Source of the DNA: Copromyces sp. CBS 386.78 | Taxonomy: Eukaryota; Ascomycota; Sordariomycetes; Sordariales; Sordariaceae | Length of the DNA stretch: 64,000 bases | Direction of reading: 5' to 3' | NCBI GenBank assembly: GCA_030685235.1 | Contig: MU839127.1 | Coordinates: 1-64,000, forward strand | Shown: positions 12,420 to 22,954 of the stretch, in pieces | Layout of the letters: each line of letters starts with the position of its first letter | Position numbering within the stretch: the stretch's first letter is position 1 | Made by a program: the position numbers and the translations under genes | The notes under the pieces: model-generated | Database searches by the model: none | The model's input: only the letters and a program-made list of their open reading frames with translations | Told to the model about the DNA's origin: nothing

Positions 12420-13066
12420 GAGAAAGTCTAACCGTACGGTTACGAATGTCTATTCGTACGGTGATCTACTTTTTCCCCCCATACAAAACCCTAACCCTGC
12501 CGCCTCGTCCCTGTCAGCACTGGTTCCGCGCGTACCGCAACCGCTAAGCTCCTAGATTTCAACCTATTATATATTCTAACCCTTGTACAGCACACGTATC
12601 GATAACAGCTAGCCGTAATAATTGCTAACAGCTGTGACAATCACTGACAGCCAATCGCTAATAGGCGTAATAGTCACTAATAGCTGTAACAATCGTTAAT
12701 AGCTAATCGCTAACAAGCGTGACAATTACTAACAGCCGTAACAATCGCTAACAGGCGTGACAGTCACTGACAGCTGTAATAATCGCTAACAGCCAATCGC
12801 TAATGGGCGTGATAGTTACTAACAGCTGTGACAATTACTAATAGCCGTGACAATTGCTAACAGCCGTAACAATCGCTAACAGCTGTAACAGTCGTACTAC
12901 AGTCTGATATCACGCATAAAAGAATAGTAATGCCCAAATTTCTAAGCGAAATTTTCGAAAGAATACATGTGACATCTGTGGCCGCGCGAGGGTTAGGGAT
13001 ATGTGTGAGGGAAAAAGTGGATCACCGTACGGATAGACTTTGGTGACCGTACGATTAGACTTTCTC
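12420..13066 (+). mobile_element. TIR/minisatellite element, complete copy 2 (647 bp)
   Basis: The left end GAGAAAGTCTAACCGTACGG pairs with the right end CCGTACGATTAGACTTTCTC. The inverted repeat extends about 55 bp to the CTACTTTTTCCC segment. The perfect 8-bp target duplication ATTTAAAT is at 12412-12419 and 13067-13074; being palindromic, it extends the apparent inverted repeat. Inside are a CCCTAACCCT motif, a segment shared with copy 1 (ACCGCTAAGCTCCTAGAT-like), and a minisatellite of ~19-bp units (12,600-12,900) that is the reverse complement of the array in copy 1. It is inserted in relic B gag and is non-coding. Confidence 0.88.
12600..12900. repeat. Minisatellite of copy 2 (19-bp units, some shortened to 14 bp)
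   Basis: Units have the form AGCTGTGACAATCGCTAAC with variants AGCCGTAACAATCGCTAAC and AGGCGTGACAGTCACTGAC, plus shortened AGCCAATCGCTAAT units. This is the reverse complement of the unit at 9622-9916, confirming common origin. The two arrays differ in unit order and unit lengths, so they have evolved apart. Confidence 0.88.
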
Positions 13067-13599
13067 ATTTAAATTGGCCGATAAATATTAAAGTAATAAA
13101 TTCGATTTTTCTTATAGTAAAGCCGGCCTATTTAAAATTAATTAATTCGGTAGAATATTAAATTAAAACCAAGCTTTAAAAATAAGTAATCTAAACCTTT
13201 CGAACGGCCTATATAGAACGTATAGTAATTAAGTATTTTAACCGTTCCGTAAACGCGTAGACGTTAACGAAAATCGTCGTTTTATTTTATTAAATTATTC
13301 TATTGCTATTATTATCTTTATTTTTAAGGCCGGAGTTAAAAAAGCCGACTTTTTCTACTTTTAAACTTAATAATGAATTCGAAGGGCGGGGGGCGGTAAT
13401 TAGAATTTAGACTACGGCCTAATTAACTAATTGAGCGATTTCGTTTATTATTAAAAGTATAATATCTAATTCGGTTCGTTAATAATTATAAATTTAATAA
13501 TAATATTTTATTTATAGTAGTTCAACTTTACCTCGTTTAGGCTCTATAGTAATAATTTCATTAAGGTTGCCCGCTGTTAATCCGTTTGAGTTTTCGTCA

Positions 13600-15280
13600 T
13601 TAATTAAGGCTGGGATATTCTTTAAAGGGCTTAATTTTTCTAAGGTCTTTAATGGGGATAAGGAATATAGTTAATAATAGAGAGTAGAAGAGAAAGAAGG
13701 GATATTAAAATTAATAGGTTTAAAGGTAGGACGATGGATAGGGGTTAGTAATAGAGGGTTAGGTTTAGTGGATGTAGTAGTAAGTACTTTTAGAGGCGGG
13801 GTAGGGAAATTAAAGTTTTAAAAGTTTTAAAAGTAAATTCTAAAACTATTTACTAATTTGGTTATATTTGTATTAATAACGGTTAATTCTAAAATAGATT
13901 CGTTGAAGTTAAAGTAGAAAATTAAATCGGATAAAAATTTAGGATTTCTGAAGTTTAATAGAGCGGATAAGAGGCTAGAGTTTGGTACGTTAATAATATT
14001 AGCGTTAAACCTTCCTATAAAGTCCGTAACGAAAGTTTAGTTTAATTGCGAAGTAATTAGAATCTAGTTTAATTGAGTAAGTGCCCGTAATAAAGCTATA
14101 AGTACTTAGGAAAATAGGGTAAAAGCCTACGAAGATTAGGTAATTATATTTGACGTAGCCGGGAATTACTATTAATTCCCGAAATTGGGAAGTCGTTGTA
14201 CTACTACGGAAGGTTTTAAAATCGAATTTAATATAGGTTTAATTTATAAGTTTAGCGCTAATTAATTTCCGGTGGTCTAATTTAGGTATTAAGCTCGTTC
14301 GATAAAATTATAGCGATTTTTTTACATTTTAAATATAAAAATGAAGCCGCGCTTTATTTCCGTTTATTTAATTGGGTAAAGGGTTTTGCTATATTCTATG
14401 TAAACGTTTAGATGCGGAGCAATCCGTTTAGCGATATTAAAGTATTCGTCTTATATAGTTTTAGTATTTAGGTACTTAGTATAATAGAATTATTAGAATT
14501 AGCGGGTGGTTTATTTAATTTATTTTATAAGAGTAGATTTAAAATTTTAGATTCGAAGTTTATATTAACGGTCGAGTCGTAGTAGTATGCGTTACGTTAG
14601 GTTAATATAAGCCGCGTTAATAAACGTCGATTTTGGGAGGATTTAGTTAATTCGGTGAAATTAAATCAATTAATGTTAAATTTAGTTCGGCTTAATAGAA
14701 TTATATTTTATAAGAGTTTAGCGTTAATTTCGTAGATTATAGGTTCGTAATAGGGTTTCGTTAAGTTGGGCTTGAAGCGATGAATTTAAATGAGTAGTAG
14801 GTTAATTTAATATTGAATTTAATATGACTTAGGTAATAAATCGAATTATTAATATTAAATTTAGTACGATTTATACGGGTTAATGGCCGTTAAATTAAAG
14901 ATTTGATTAACTGGTATTAAAGTAGGCAATATGGTTAATTGAGTGGATAGTTAGTTCTTAAAATAGGGAATAATAGATTTGAAGAAGTCGAATTTGATTT
15001 TTGAAACGAAAAAAGAAAAGACTGTTAACGATCGTCCGAAACGGAATTAAATTGTAAAGTTGTTGGCAATATCCAATCGATTATTGCAATAGTAGGGGAT
15101 ATATTTAATACGATTATAATAAAGTAAATAGATTTTTTAATCCGTCGAAACGATAAGGATGATGAAGTTTATTCGATTATTGTATAGGTACTATTATTAT
15201 ACTGTAAGGTATAAGTAAGGTAATATAAATGCGTGCAATCTATATAATGTATTCTGTAATAATCTAATATAATATATAGA
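13600..15280. other. RIP-decayed sequence, origin unrecognised
   Basis: AT-rich and CA/TG-poor like the rest of the block, with one purine-rich strand at about 13,660-13,800. It could hold the 5' end and LTR of relic B or another dead repeat. I could not read a protein family on either strand. Confidence 0.5.
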
Positions 15281-16097
15281 GTACTTAATGCACTGGTTAT
15301 ATATACAGGACATGGCAGTATATGTGCACCTTCCCTGCATGTACATGCTTACGTAAGCGCTATCACACCTGCCCTAACCTTTTGTTGTACTTTCCCAATT
15401 GCGCTAATGTTACAGGCATTTGATTGGTCACATTGCTAAAGATGTCCGTGCGTTCAGTGTTCGCGGCAGGCAAATCTGCGAGATTCGAACCCACACTGGA
15501 TGCTGAATGACTTCAAACGTTCAACCTCTCCCAACTTTCATCCCAAGGACACTCAAACATTGTCAACTCACCTTACTTCGCCTCAGGATAATGACCTCAC
15601 AGCCATCAAGGAACTATGCCATATGATACGGTCTCATAAGATCCCGCATCTGCGGCATCTTCTCCGTGATGGATGCCAAATCCACAACACACCGATAAGC
15701 CGCATCATGATGACCCCAAACCAGCAACCCACATGTCGCTGCCTATAATCCAGTCAATCCTACTCCTCATGGAGCTTCGTGTGATTTCTGTTAGTGATCG
15801 TCTCTTCCTGAGATTCGGGAGGCAGGTCCTCAAGTTGGGATGGAAGAAATGGTGTTTTGGCCCCCTGCCATTGGAGCCCAAGAGTTTGCGCGTGACGAAC
15901 GGCCAAAATACTGGATGAACTGACTGCCTTGAATATAAACTATTTCTCTGGACAGGAGACTCTCGTCCCTCTTTCTCCTCTTTCATTCTTCCCTCATCTC
16001 CTCAAGCCTTGGAGCCCACCAGTTCTCAACCTCTCAAGCAATAACTCCCAACTAACTTGACGTACGAATATTCGCCAGACACTTTGAGAAGCACAAA
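15281..16097. other. Boundary of RIP block and leader of the F-box-like gene
   Basis: Normal base composition with CA/TG returns here. An AATATAAACTA stretch near 15,930 is TATA-like and lies about 160 bp before the ATG at 16,098. No gene was recognised between 15,300 and 16,097. A T-arm-like GGGTTCGAATCTC on the - strand at 15,481-15,493 lacks the rest of a tRNA. Confidence 0.5.
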
Positions 16098-18668
16098 ATG
16101 CTGCACAAACTGCCATTAGAGACGCTCAATCAAATTGTCAGTCACTTCGCTCTCACCTTGCCTAGAGAGAGCGATGCCTTCCCGGATTACAGCCCCGTAC
16201 GCAAGCATGGGAACGAGGACAGCGAACTAGCTCGCCACCTTCAAGATCGCCGGAATTTGCGCGCTCTTTGCATCGTCTGCTCCCGTTGCCGGGCTGTGGC
16301 CTCCCCGATGCTTTACCACACTGTCATCCTCCATGACGCCGCGGCACTACCCTTCTTTACGCGGACGCTTCTAGAAGACCCTGAGGCAGGCAACCTTGTT
16401 CGAGATTTGGCGCTTCTCATTGCATTCAACAACGAATACCACGAACGGGACCTCTTCAACTGCGTCAGTCCCGGTCTTTGGGCGGATTTGGGACAGTGGC
16501 TTTTCGGTGAAGCTGCACGCAAGACCCGACCGCATGAATTCGATTGGAAAATCCAAGTCGCCAGTAACATCTGTCATTCTGAGAATGACACGCTTCAGGC
16601 CCAAGTCAGAGAGAGAAAATTGCGTACCACAGAGCTCGTTAACGGCTTAAAGCGGGACTTGTGCAAATGGTCTGGGAAGAGAACGACAAATGCACGCCCT
16701 CCAATGCATCGACTCGTACAGGGACTCCTCTACTGCATCCTCCGCGAGACAACTGGAGTACAACGGTTGCTATTACAGTTTCCGCCTAATTGGGGATCTA
16801 GCCAGAACAGCTTTGCGATGTTCCAAGCGCTTCGTCAACAAAATGCATCTTCCTCGCCGATTTTCTGTTCGTCTCTGGTGAGCCTTATTCTGGCTTCAAA
16901 CTCAGAAGCCCCAGGAAAACTCAAGGATGGACGTCGACCTGACGGCCAGTTTCCGCTCCAATGTTTCCGCTCCCTGGAGACACTGATGGCGATTGGTCCA
17001 GATACGACCTTCAACCCTTCTTGCGAAAATGTCAAGGGTATCCGCCACCTGCATCTGTTAGACACAGAGTTGCAACCGCGAACACTCGGCTCTATGTTGC
17101 TCAAGATGCCCCAAAACCTCATTTCTTTCGTACTCAAGCAGCGCCCGTCAAACCCGTGGTATCAGCCTGGGATTTTGGATCTTCCAACCGACAAACTACC
17201 AACGCTTTCCGAGGTATTGCTTTTGAAGGGCAGCGAACTTCGGGAACTCTGTCTTGTGCTCTGCTACACCAACTGTTTCAGAAACTTTATTGGGTCAGGC
17301 AAGCGTCTCACCTGCCTCCCAACCTTGGACCGCCTGGAAAAGTTGACTATTCAGATGCATCTCCTTTTTGGAGACACTCGTGGATTTTCAGCCAATCTCC
17401 TGGTCACCCGCCTTCCGCCCAATCTTGTGGAGTTGAATATCCTCGACGAATGGGAAATGGATGTTGCTGAGCGTGAGCTGTGGCTCACCCGGTACGTGTA
17501 TCATAATGAGGATGTTCAAAACGACCCCATCCAACTTAACATCGAGCATCAAGGAGATGACGATGACGAAAACGGCGAAACGCACTTTTTCCACGTTCTA
17601 CACGATCATTCAGTTTATGATGTCCAGGATGGCACCATTAGTATCGAAGCGCCGAAGAAAATTTGGTTGTACTCAAGATATCGCACCGAGGTCAGGAGCA
17701 TGTTGTTAGATCTTGCTGCTCAATGCGATGCTGGCAAGATCGCACGTCAGTTGCAGAGAGGGGATGGACAACAAGGCCTTCAGAGCCTCGCCAACCTTCG
17801 TTCCGTCACTTACCAAATTGCGCCGCACAAGCCGCTCAAGCTTGTCCCTGCGAAGAAGCATCAACGGTATGGCGGCGATTGGCCTCACAGGCTAGTAAAG
17901 CCACCAGTAAAGGACTCGATGGAGGAGGCCACTGCTGAAATCAAGGCTGGCTCCTTTCTGTGCTGGATCCCCTTCCGTTGGGCAAACCTCCAGCTGCTCG
18001 CCGAGAAATTCAGCATTAAGGACGGGGAGATGAGCGTGCGTTATATCCGAGACGTTGTTTCGGGGTCTGAGGATAAGAGCGACAACGAGGATGAAAGTGA
18101 CGAAGAGGATGAGGATGATGACAGCTCTGCCGAAGAGGAGATTGGTGAGGACGCAGAGGACGACGAAGCTGAGGAGGATGATGACAGCTCTGCCGAAGAG
18201 GAGATTGGTGAGGACGCAGAGGACGACGAAACTAAGGAGGATGATGACAGCTCTGCCGAAGAGGAGATTGGTGAGGACGCAGAGGACGACGAAACTAAGG
18301 AGGATAATAACAGCTCTGCCGAAGAGGAGATTGGTGAGGACGCAGAGGACGACGAAGCTGAGGAGGATGACGAGGGTTACGAGAGTGACGAGGTTGACGA
18401 TGACGAGAATGATGGGAACAGCGAGCCCGGTGAATCTAGCGATGTCGGCGATGCCAGCAATGCCAGCGAGGCCAGCGAGACCAGTGAGGAGCCAGACCCG
18501 CAGCTTCTCACTCTCTGGAACACATTCAGAAAAATCCCAAGGGAACATTTCACGGGTGTCACTGCAGCGTTTGCGCGGTCTGGCGTCCATTTCGACTGCT
18601 TTGGACCCTCCAGGGAGTGGATCCTGGCTATCAGAGATGCTGCGAAGGTTGTGGAGGAGGATCTTTAA
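16098..18668 (+). CDS. F-box-like protein with acidic tandem repeats
   Basis: Single-exon 856-residue protein. Residues 1-80 look like a degenerate F-box: an LPLETLNQIV start, then N-L-R-A-L-C-x-V-C-x-R-x-R and a P-M-L-Y-H motif. F-box proteins couple substrates to SCF ubiquitin ligases through Skp1; the long middle would be the substrate-recognition part, with no clear repeats seen. Residues 673-756 are four near-identical 21-residue acidic units (63-bp DNA repeats). They lie in a wider Asp/Glu-rich tract (about 650-810), followed by a Ser/Ala/Glu-rich segment and an ordered C-terminus. It is the first gene after the RIP block. The ATG is preceded by a purine-rich AAGCACAAA context. No orthologue was recognised, and the F-box assignment is by pattern only. 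Confidence 0.8.
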   Translation: MLHKLPLETLNQIVSHFALTLPRESDAFPDYSPVRKHGNEDSELARHLQDRRNLRALCIVCSRCRAVASPMLYHTVILHDAAALPFFTRTLLEDPEAGNLVRDLALLIAFNNEYHERDLFNCVSPGLWADLGQWLFGEAARKTRPHEFDWKIQVASNICHSENDTLQAQVRERKLRTTELVNGLKRDLCKWSGKRTTNARPPMHRLVQGLLYCILRETTGVQRLLLQFPPNWGSSQNSFAMFQALRQQNASSSPIFCSSLVSLILASNSEAPGKLKDGRRPDGQFPLQCFRSLETLMAIGPDTTFNPSCENVKGIRHLHLLDTELQPRTLGSMLLKMPQNLISFVLKQRPSNPWYQPGILDLPTDKLPTLSEVLLLKGSELRELCLVLCYTNCFRNFIGSGKRLTCLPTLDRLEKLTIQMHLLFGDTRGFSANLLVTRLPPNLVELNILDEWEMDVAERELWLTRYVYHNEDVQNDPIQLNIEHQGDDDDENGETHFFHVLHDHSVYDVQDGTISIEAPKKIWLYSRYRTEVRSMLLDLAAQCDAGKIARQLQRGDGQQGLQSLANLRSVTYQIAPHKPLKLVPAKKHQRYGGDWPHRLVKPPVKDSMEEATAEIKAGSFLCWIPFRWANLQLLAEKFSIKDGEMSVRYIRDVVSGSEDKSDNEDESDEEDEDDDSSAEEEIGEDAEDDEAEEDDDSSAEEEIGEDAEDDETKEDDDSSAEEEIGEDAEDDETKEDNNSSAEEEIGEDAEDDEAEEDDEGYESDEVDDDENDGNSEPGESSDVGDASNASEASETSEEPDPQLLTLWNTFRKIPREHFTGVTAAFARSGVHFDCFGPSREWILAIRDAAKVVEEDL
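18114..18365 (+). repeat. Four in-frame 63-bp tandem repeats
   Basis: Units start at 18114, 18177, 18240 and 18303, each encoding DDDSSAEEEIGEDAEDDE plus three variable residues. Only a few bases differ among units (GCT/ACT, GAG/AAG, GAT/AAT), so the expansion is recent. Copy number is likely to vary between strains. Confidence 0.93.
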
Positions 18669-19848
18669 TCATACGATTGCCGACAGAAGGTTCAGAAACA
18701 AAGAGGATAATTCATGGAGTCCCCTCTCTATGCTAGCTGACACTATGCTAGCCGGCCTCCGGGATTCACATATTTTGCTAATGGCCTACATAGCTGTTAA
18801 CGACACTCAGATGAAGATAGATAGAAGGATGCTTAGAACGGGACGTTGACACCGTTCAGATACCGTAGGATGTTGCTACCGTTCAGATACAGTAGAAGGC
18901 CACATCACTCATCGATTGAGACAGATGGTGGTTAGGTAGCACGCCAATAATGACAGACTTCAAAGACTGACTGCCGTCACCAAATGCCTGTGATTCTCGG
19001 AACAAGAATAATACCATGGTTGGAAATCCTTCAAAAAAAAAGAGAAAAGAAACGAACACCCGATTACATGACAATGTGATAGGTCATTACAGACCCATTG
19101 TCTTTTGAATGACCGTGACCGGTACACCAAATCGGTCAAGCATAATACACATCAGTTACTCGTAGGCTACTTTATTCATCAAACTCGCGTTCAAGTCATC
19201 ATGTTCCCGTCAACACGAGAGAGTCTCTGCAGGTAGATATTTCGAACAGTCTCGGTACAATGCATTGTAAACTTTTTTTACAAAAGAAATAACAAACCTC
19301 CATTGACAGCCCTTCAAATTCAAACCTCGACTAGAGTTCTAGATGTCACGATAAACGACCACTGAGGTTTTCTGTCGAGTTGTCATCATTATGATGGCTA
19401 AATTCCCGGACCTCAAGGGACAGAGGATCACACATGCTGAACTTTGCAAACAAATGTTGGTCATCTGAGCATGAGTGAACTTTAGGTAAATCTGGGTGTC
19501 AATGGAGTCTATCTGGGCTACTATGTAGTAGACTAGGTACTTGACTTTCTACTCTTGTCAAACTCCGAGATATGGCCAACACCAGATATTCGTTTCCCGT
19601 TTCCGCGAAAATTCCTACCCTACTTATGCTCAAGTGAGCGCCATAGCCTTCCAACTCCCTAGTAACCCTTTTCCCTTTCCTGGTCCATACCTGTGACCGT
19701 CTCGTTGATTTGAGAGCTTAAGCCATCCTGTTGAACGCCATTCATGTCTTGATTTCCATCTGCCACTACCTGGATGAACTGTAAGTCCTCCACAAGAATG
19801 CTTCCACGTTCGTTGGGCTCACTAATTATGGTTGTTTTTAGCAAAATC
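18669..19848. other. Intergenic, no gene seen
   Basis: This 1.2-kb convergent interval lies between the F-box-like gene and the 3' end of the P450. It contains a short imperfect duplication (CCGTTCAGATAC at 18,851 and 18,880) but no credible open frame or RNA. Confidence 0.5.
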
Positions 19849-22038
19849 TCAAATTCCAGGAGTAGGAGAAGCCTCCTTGCCACCATCCGCTGCCTTCTCA
19901 GCCATCTTGGCAACCAGAATGTGGCGGTCGAGCAACTCATTCACCACGGGAGAGCGAGCCTTGATGGAGACTTCGAAGGGAAGAACGATCCTGTTAAAAC
20001 CCCAAATTAGTATTCGTGTCTTCCGATGTTTTATGCGACGGGGGAGAAGTAAAAAAGAAGGAAGCTTACGATTGTCCCTTATGCGAAAACTCCGGCTCAA
20101 AATCCTTCGGGTTACCATCGGGTCCAACGGGAAGATCGAACTCGATCGTAGCCAACATCATCGCCATGGCAATCAAGAGACTGTTCTCAGCCAGGTGCTG
20201 GCCCACGCAAATGCGGCGTCCAAAACCAAAGTTGCCAACAGGGAAAGGTTCACCCCAGCCGCCCTCCTCCTTGGGCAAGTAGCGCTCCGGGAAGAAGCGC
20301 TCCGGCTCGCGATAACGCTTCTCGTCTCTGTTCATGGCCCAGACGTTGGGGTAGACAATGGTTCCGCAAGGGATGCGCATTCCGTTGTAGGTGTCGTCGC
20401 CATCGGGGTCGATGTCGTTGGAATCTTTGACGCTGGCGTGGGGGATGCCGAGTGGGGAAAGGGGGTTGATACGGTAGACCTCCTGGAGGACGAGGTTGAC
20501 GTATTTGAACTTGGGGATGTCGGGCCAGCTGGGCAGGCGGATGGTACCGGCGCGGTTGCTGGAGGACGCAGCCCAGGGTGCTGGAGTGGTGGGCCGGTAA
20601 TCCTTCACGGGCTCGGGGGGGATGCCGGTCGTGAGTAGAATGTAGTCGACCTCCGCCTGAGCGCGGCGTTGAACGCGAGGGTGCTTCACCAAGTAGAGAA
20701 TGATCAGGTTAACAGTCGAGGCAGTGGTGTCATTGCCGGCGATGAGCATGGTTGCGGCACCTCCCTTGATATCCTCCTCATGGTAGTCGTTCTGCCGGTT
20801 TGTACGAGCGTCCTTCTCCCGCTGATAGGTCATCTTGTGCACAAAGCATTCCTGTATCTCGCGAATGGGGTCACAGTATCGTTCGTACTGTACTTCTAGT
20901 TAGCAACCGGATTTTGACTATATCGAAAGGCTAACTTACGTAATCACACATCGATTTGGTGAAAGGACGTTCAGTGATATCCTGGATGGCCTTCTTGTTC
21001 TGGTGAGCATACTTGAGACGCTCCATGAACGGCAACCAATCGGGAAGGTGGCGGGCTAGAGGAGTCAAGTTAGCACTTTGTATTTTTTTGGTCAGATGCG
21101 TGACTTGGGAAAAACTTACTCCACGGAATGCGATCCATGATCGAGCTGGCTGGAGCTCCTGCCTTGCCCACAGCCTCGGAAGCCTCAGCGGCTAACTTGA
21201 CCCACCTATCCGTGGGAGTGTCGACATCGATGCCATAAGCGATCTTCATCATGATGGACACGGCGAAATGAGTGACTGCGGACATCCAGTCTTCGGGGTT
21301 CTCGATCAGATTCTTGCACATGATCATTGCTTGCTTCTTTTGCAGGGGCTGGAAATAGACAACGCTGGTCTTGGTGAGAGGAGGCGCCAGAACTTTGCGA
21401 TGGAGACCCCATTGGGGTCCCCAACGAAGCCAAGTGAGGGTGGGTGCCCAGCCCATTCTAGAGATAGTTGTTAGCAATGCCGGATACGAGGCCATGTCGT
21501 AGGGTTGGGAACTTACTCCTCAAACATCACGAAGCGAGGACGGTCGGAATACTTCCTTCCACGAACATCAAGCAGCTCATGGGCGGCTTCGTAGGAGTTG
21601 AGTACAACCCATTTGGTGCCCAGTGTCTCAAAATACAACACATCGGAGTCTGTTTCGAGCAAAGGATGTCAGTCGATTGATCAATCGAGGGTATTTGGAT
21701 TGCTTCAACTTACTGTATTTCTTCGACCATTCCGAGTACTTGCGGAAGGACTCGTCCTCCGGAACATGACGATAATGGCCAAGAAGGAAGTCGCCCGGCG
21801 GGCTCGGCGGGAGAGGGAACTTTCTCCACGGATCACCTCTACGGTAGGCTTCGGAGAGGTTCTTGTAGGCGGAGTAGGCAATGAAGAGACCGATCGCAAT
21901 TCCCGCTGCCGTGTCGACAGATTTCGCGATAGACTGAAAGTCAATGGTACTTGCGCTGGACGTGCTCGCTGCGCTGCTGTTGCTCGTGGCCATATTCGGC
22001 GATGGGTCGGTTCCGAAATTGCCTCTCAAGAAATTCAT
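19849..22038 (-). CDS. Cytochrome P450 monooxygenase
   Basis: Six exons, read on the - strand: 22038-21714, 21649-21517, 21457-21120, 21055-20940, 20887-20070 and 19990-19849. They are in phase with GTAAGT-type donors, giving about 623 residues. An N-terminal hydrophobic segment (around residues 38-58) precedes the PPSPP hinge, as in ER-anchored class II P450s. Landmarks: I-helix A-G-N-D-T-T (about 20,730), an E-x-x-R in L-Q-E-V-Y-R-I-N-P (about 20,480) and haem loop FGFGRRICVG with the axial Cys (about 20,200-20,230). It would use a P450 reductase to oxidise a small hydrophobic substrate, not predictable here. It is longer than the usual ~520 residues because of the N-terminal leader and a ~45-residue tail. 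A start at Met16 is also possible. The next genes downstream in order are an esterase-like gene and a sugar transporter. Confidence 0.93.
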
Positions 22039-22954
22039 GATGCTTGAGAGCGAATAGTCGAGAGCGGAGTGATGTGGTGTAAGTTGCCGCGATATTGAAT
22101 TGAGGTTTCAAGGTATGTTGCGCAAGGTATGGTTGGAGAGATGTCGTGGTTGGTTTCACGACGGAGAATGTGTGGAAGTTGTGTTCGAGTCTGGGTTTGA
22201 ATTTGGGTGGAAGGGAAGAATTTGGATATCTTATACTGGTGCAATTTCCATTGTCGCCTGAAGCACGAACCATCCAGGTTCGTTTTGCGACAGTGAAGTG
22301 TCGAGTGAACAGCGGTGAGGTTCAAGGTTAGAATCCTCTGTTCGTCGTCCGGTGCCACTGGTTCACATGGCGTGGCCAAACCTCAAGGGACAGATACACT
22401 GTTCACATATTAGCATTCCCCCACCAATACCGGTCATCGTCCAACTGGGCTGTTGGTGTTGTTGATGGGATAGTGGACAGTTTGGGTAAGCTTCCAAGCT
22501 ATTGGTCTTGGGGTGCGGCTATCCCCAGATCCCCATCTCCGGAAATCCTGCTGAAGACGTATGCCATTCCCGATCCAGGCTGAGATAGGCGAAGTGGGCA
22601 GCACCTTGACGGTGGTATCGTGGGGCGAAATATGTGTGAATGGAGGCTAGGACGTAGCATCACATTCACTCGTCACTCAGCAGTAACATGACAATACTTA
22701 CTTGGAACTCATATCTTTCCGTCCCAGCTTTGTGCTCTTTGGCCTGCTCTTCTGAGGGAGAGTTGATTGGAACTTGAAAATCTTAGTGAGAGCAGCCTGA
22801 GCTTGCTCCATCCCTCCCTCAGCTGTGCCTTCCTTTCCACACTGCAGAGCCTTTACCAACTCGTGCTTTCCCTTCTCATCGTCCAGGCAACGCACCTTCC
22901 ACCTCAACCCCTTCTCACCCCCTTCACCCCCATGCCCCACTAACCGCATTTTCC
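22039..22954. other. P450 promoter side and 3' flank of the hydrolase
   Basis: The interval lies upstream of the P450 and downstream of the SGNH hydrolase. The - strand frame at 22,698-22,958 is lysine/glutamate-rich but matches no family and begins at the end of the hydrolase, so it is probably 3' untranslated sequence. Nothing else was identified. Confidence 0.45.

Larger units (their letters stand above)
6172..13600 (-). mobile_element. Relic B: second RIP-decayed Ty3/gypsy retrotransposon, nested with TIR elements
   Basis: On the - strand the order is gag-like sequence (about 13,500 down to 11,300, including an Asn/Gly-rich tail near 11,800-11,980), pol upstream region (10,900-10,100), reverse transcriptase (about 8,900-8,050), RNase H (about 7,950-7,600) and integrase (7,300-6,180). 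It is a different gypsy lineage from relic A. The RT has a YYNDIII-like active site (YIDDI with D to N) followed by K-S-F-I-R-F-P and L-G-R-K-I motifs. TIR elements interrupt pol at 9438-10086 and gag at 12420-13066. It is defective throughout. Confidence 0.85.
93..15280. other. RIP-mutated AT-rich, gene-free block
   Basis: The sequence is dominated by TA, TTA and AAT words. CA and TG dinucleotides are almost missing: the 60-base lines 1021-1080 and 2041-2100 contain none, while CG is retained. This is the expected footprint of CpA-to-TpA change on both strands, that is, repeat-induced point mutation in ascomycetes. Every long frame is broken by TAA/TAG where CAA/CAG stood in retroelement motifs. 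Ordinary composition returns at about 15,280. In living cells such blocks are usually H3K9-methylated heterochromatin; that last point is inference. Confidence 0.93.

Noticed and set aside
15470..15500. tRNA-like T-arm GGGTTCGAATCTC on the - strand
   Set aside because: No matching acceptor stem, D-arm A-box or anticodon arm at the required distance.
17892..18590. 232-codon antisense frame with hydrophobic repeats
   Set aside because: Mirror of the acidic 63-bp repeats of the F-box-like gene; the repeat length being a multiple of three keeps all frames open.
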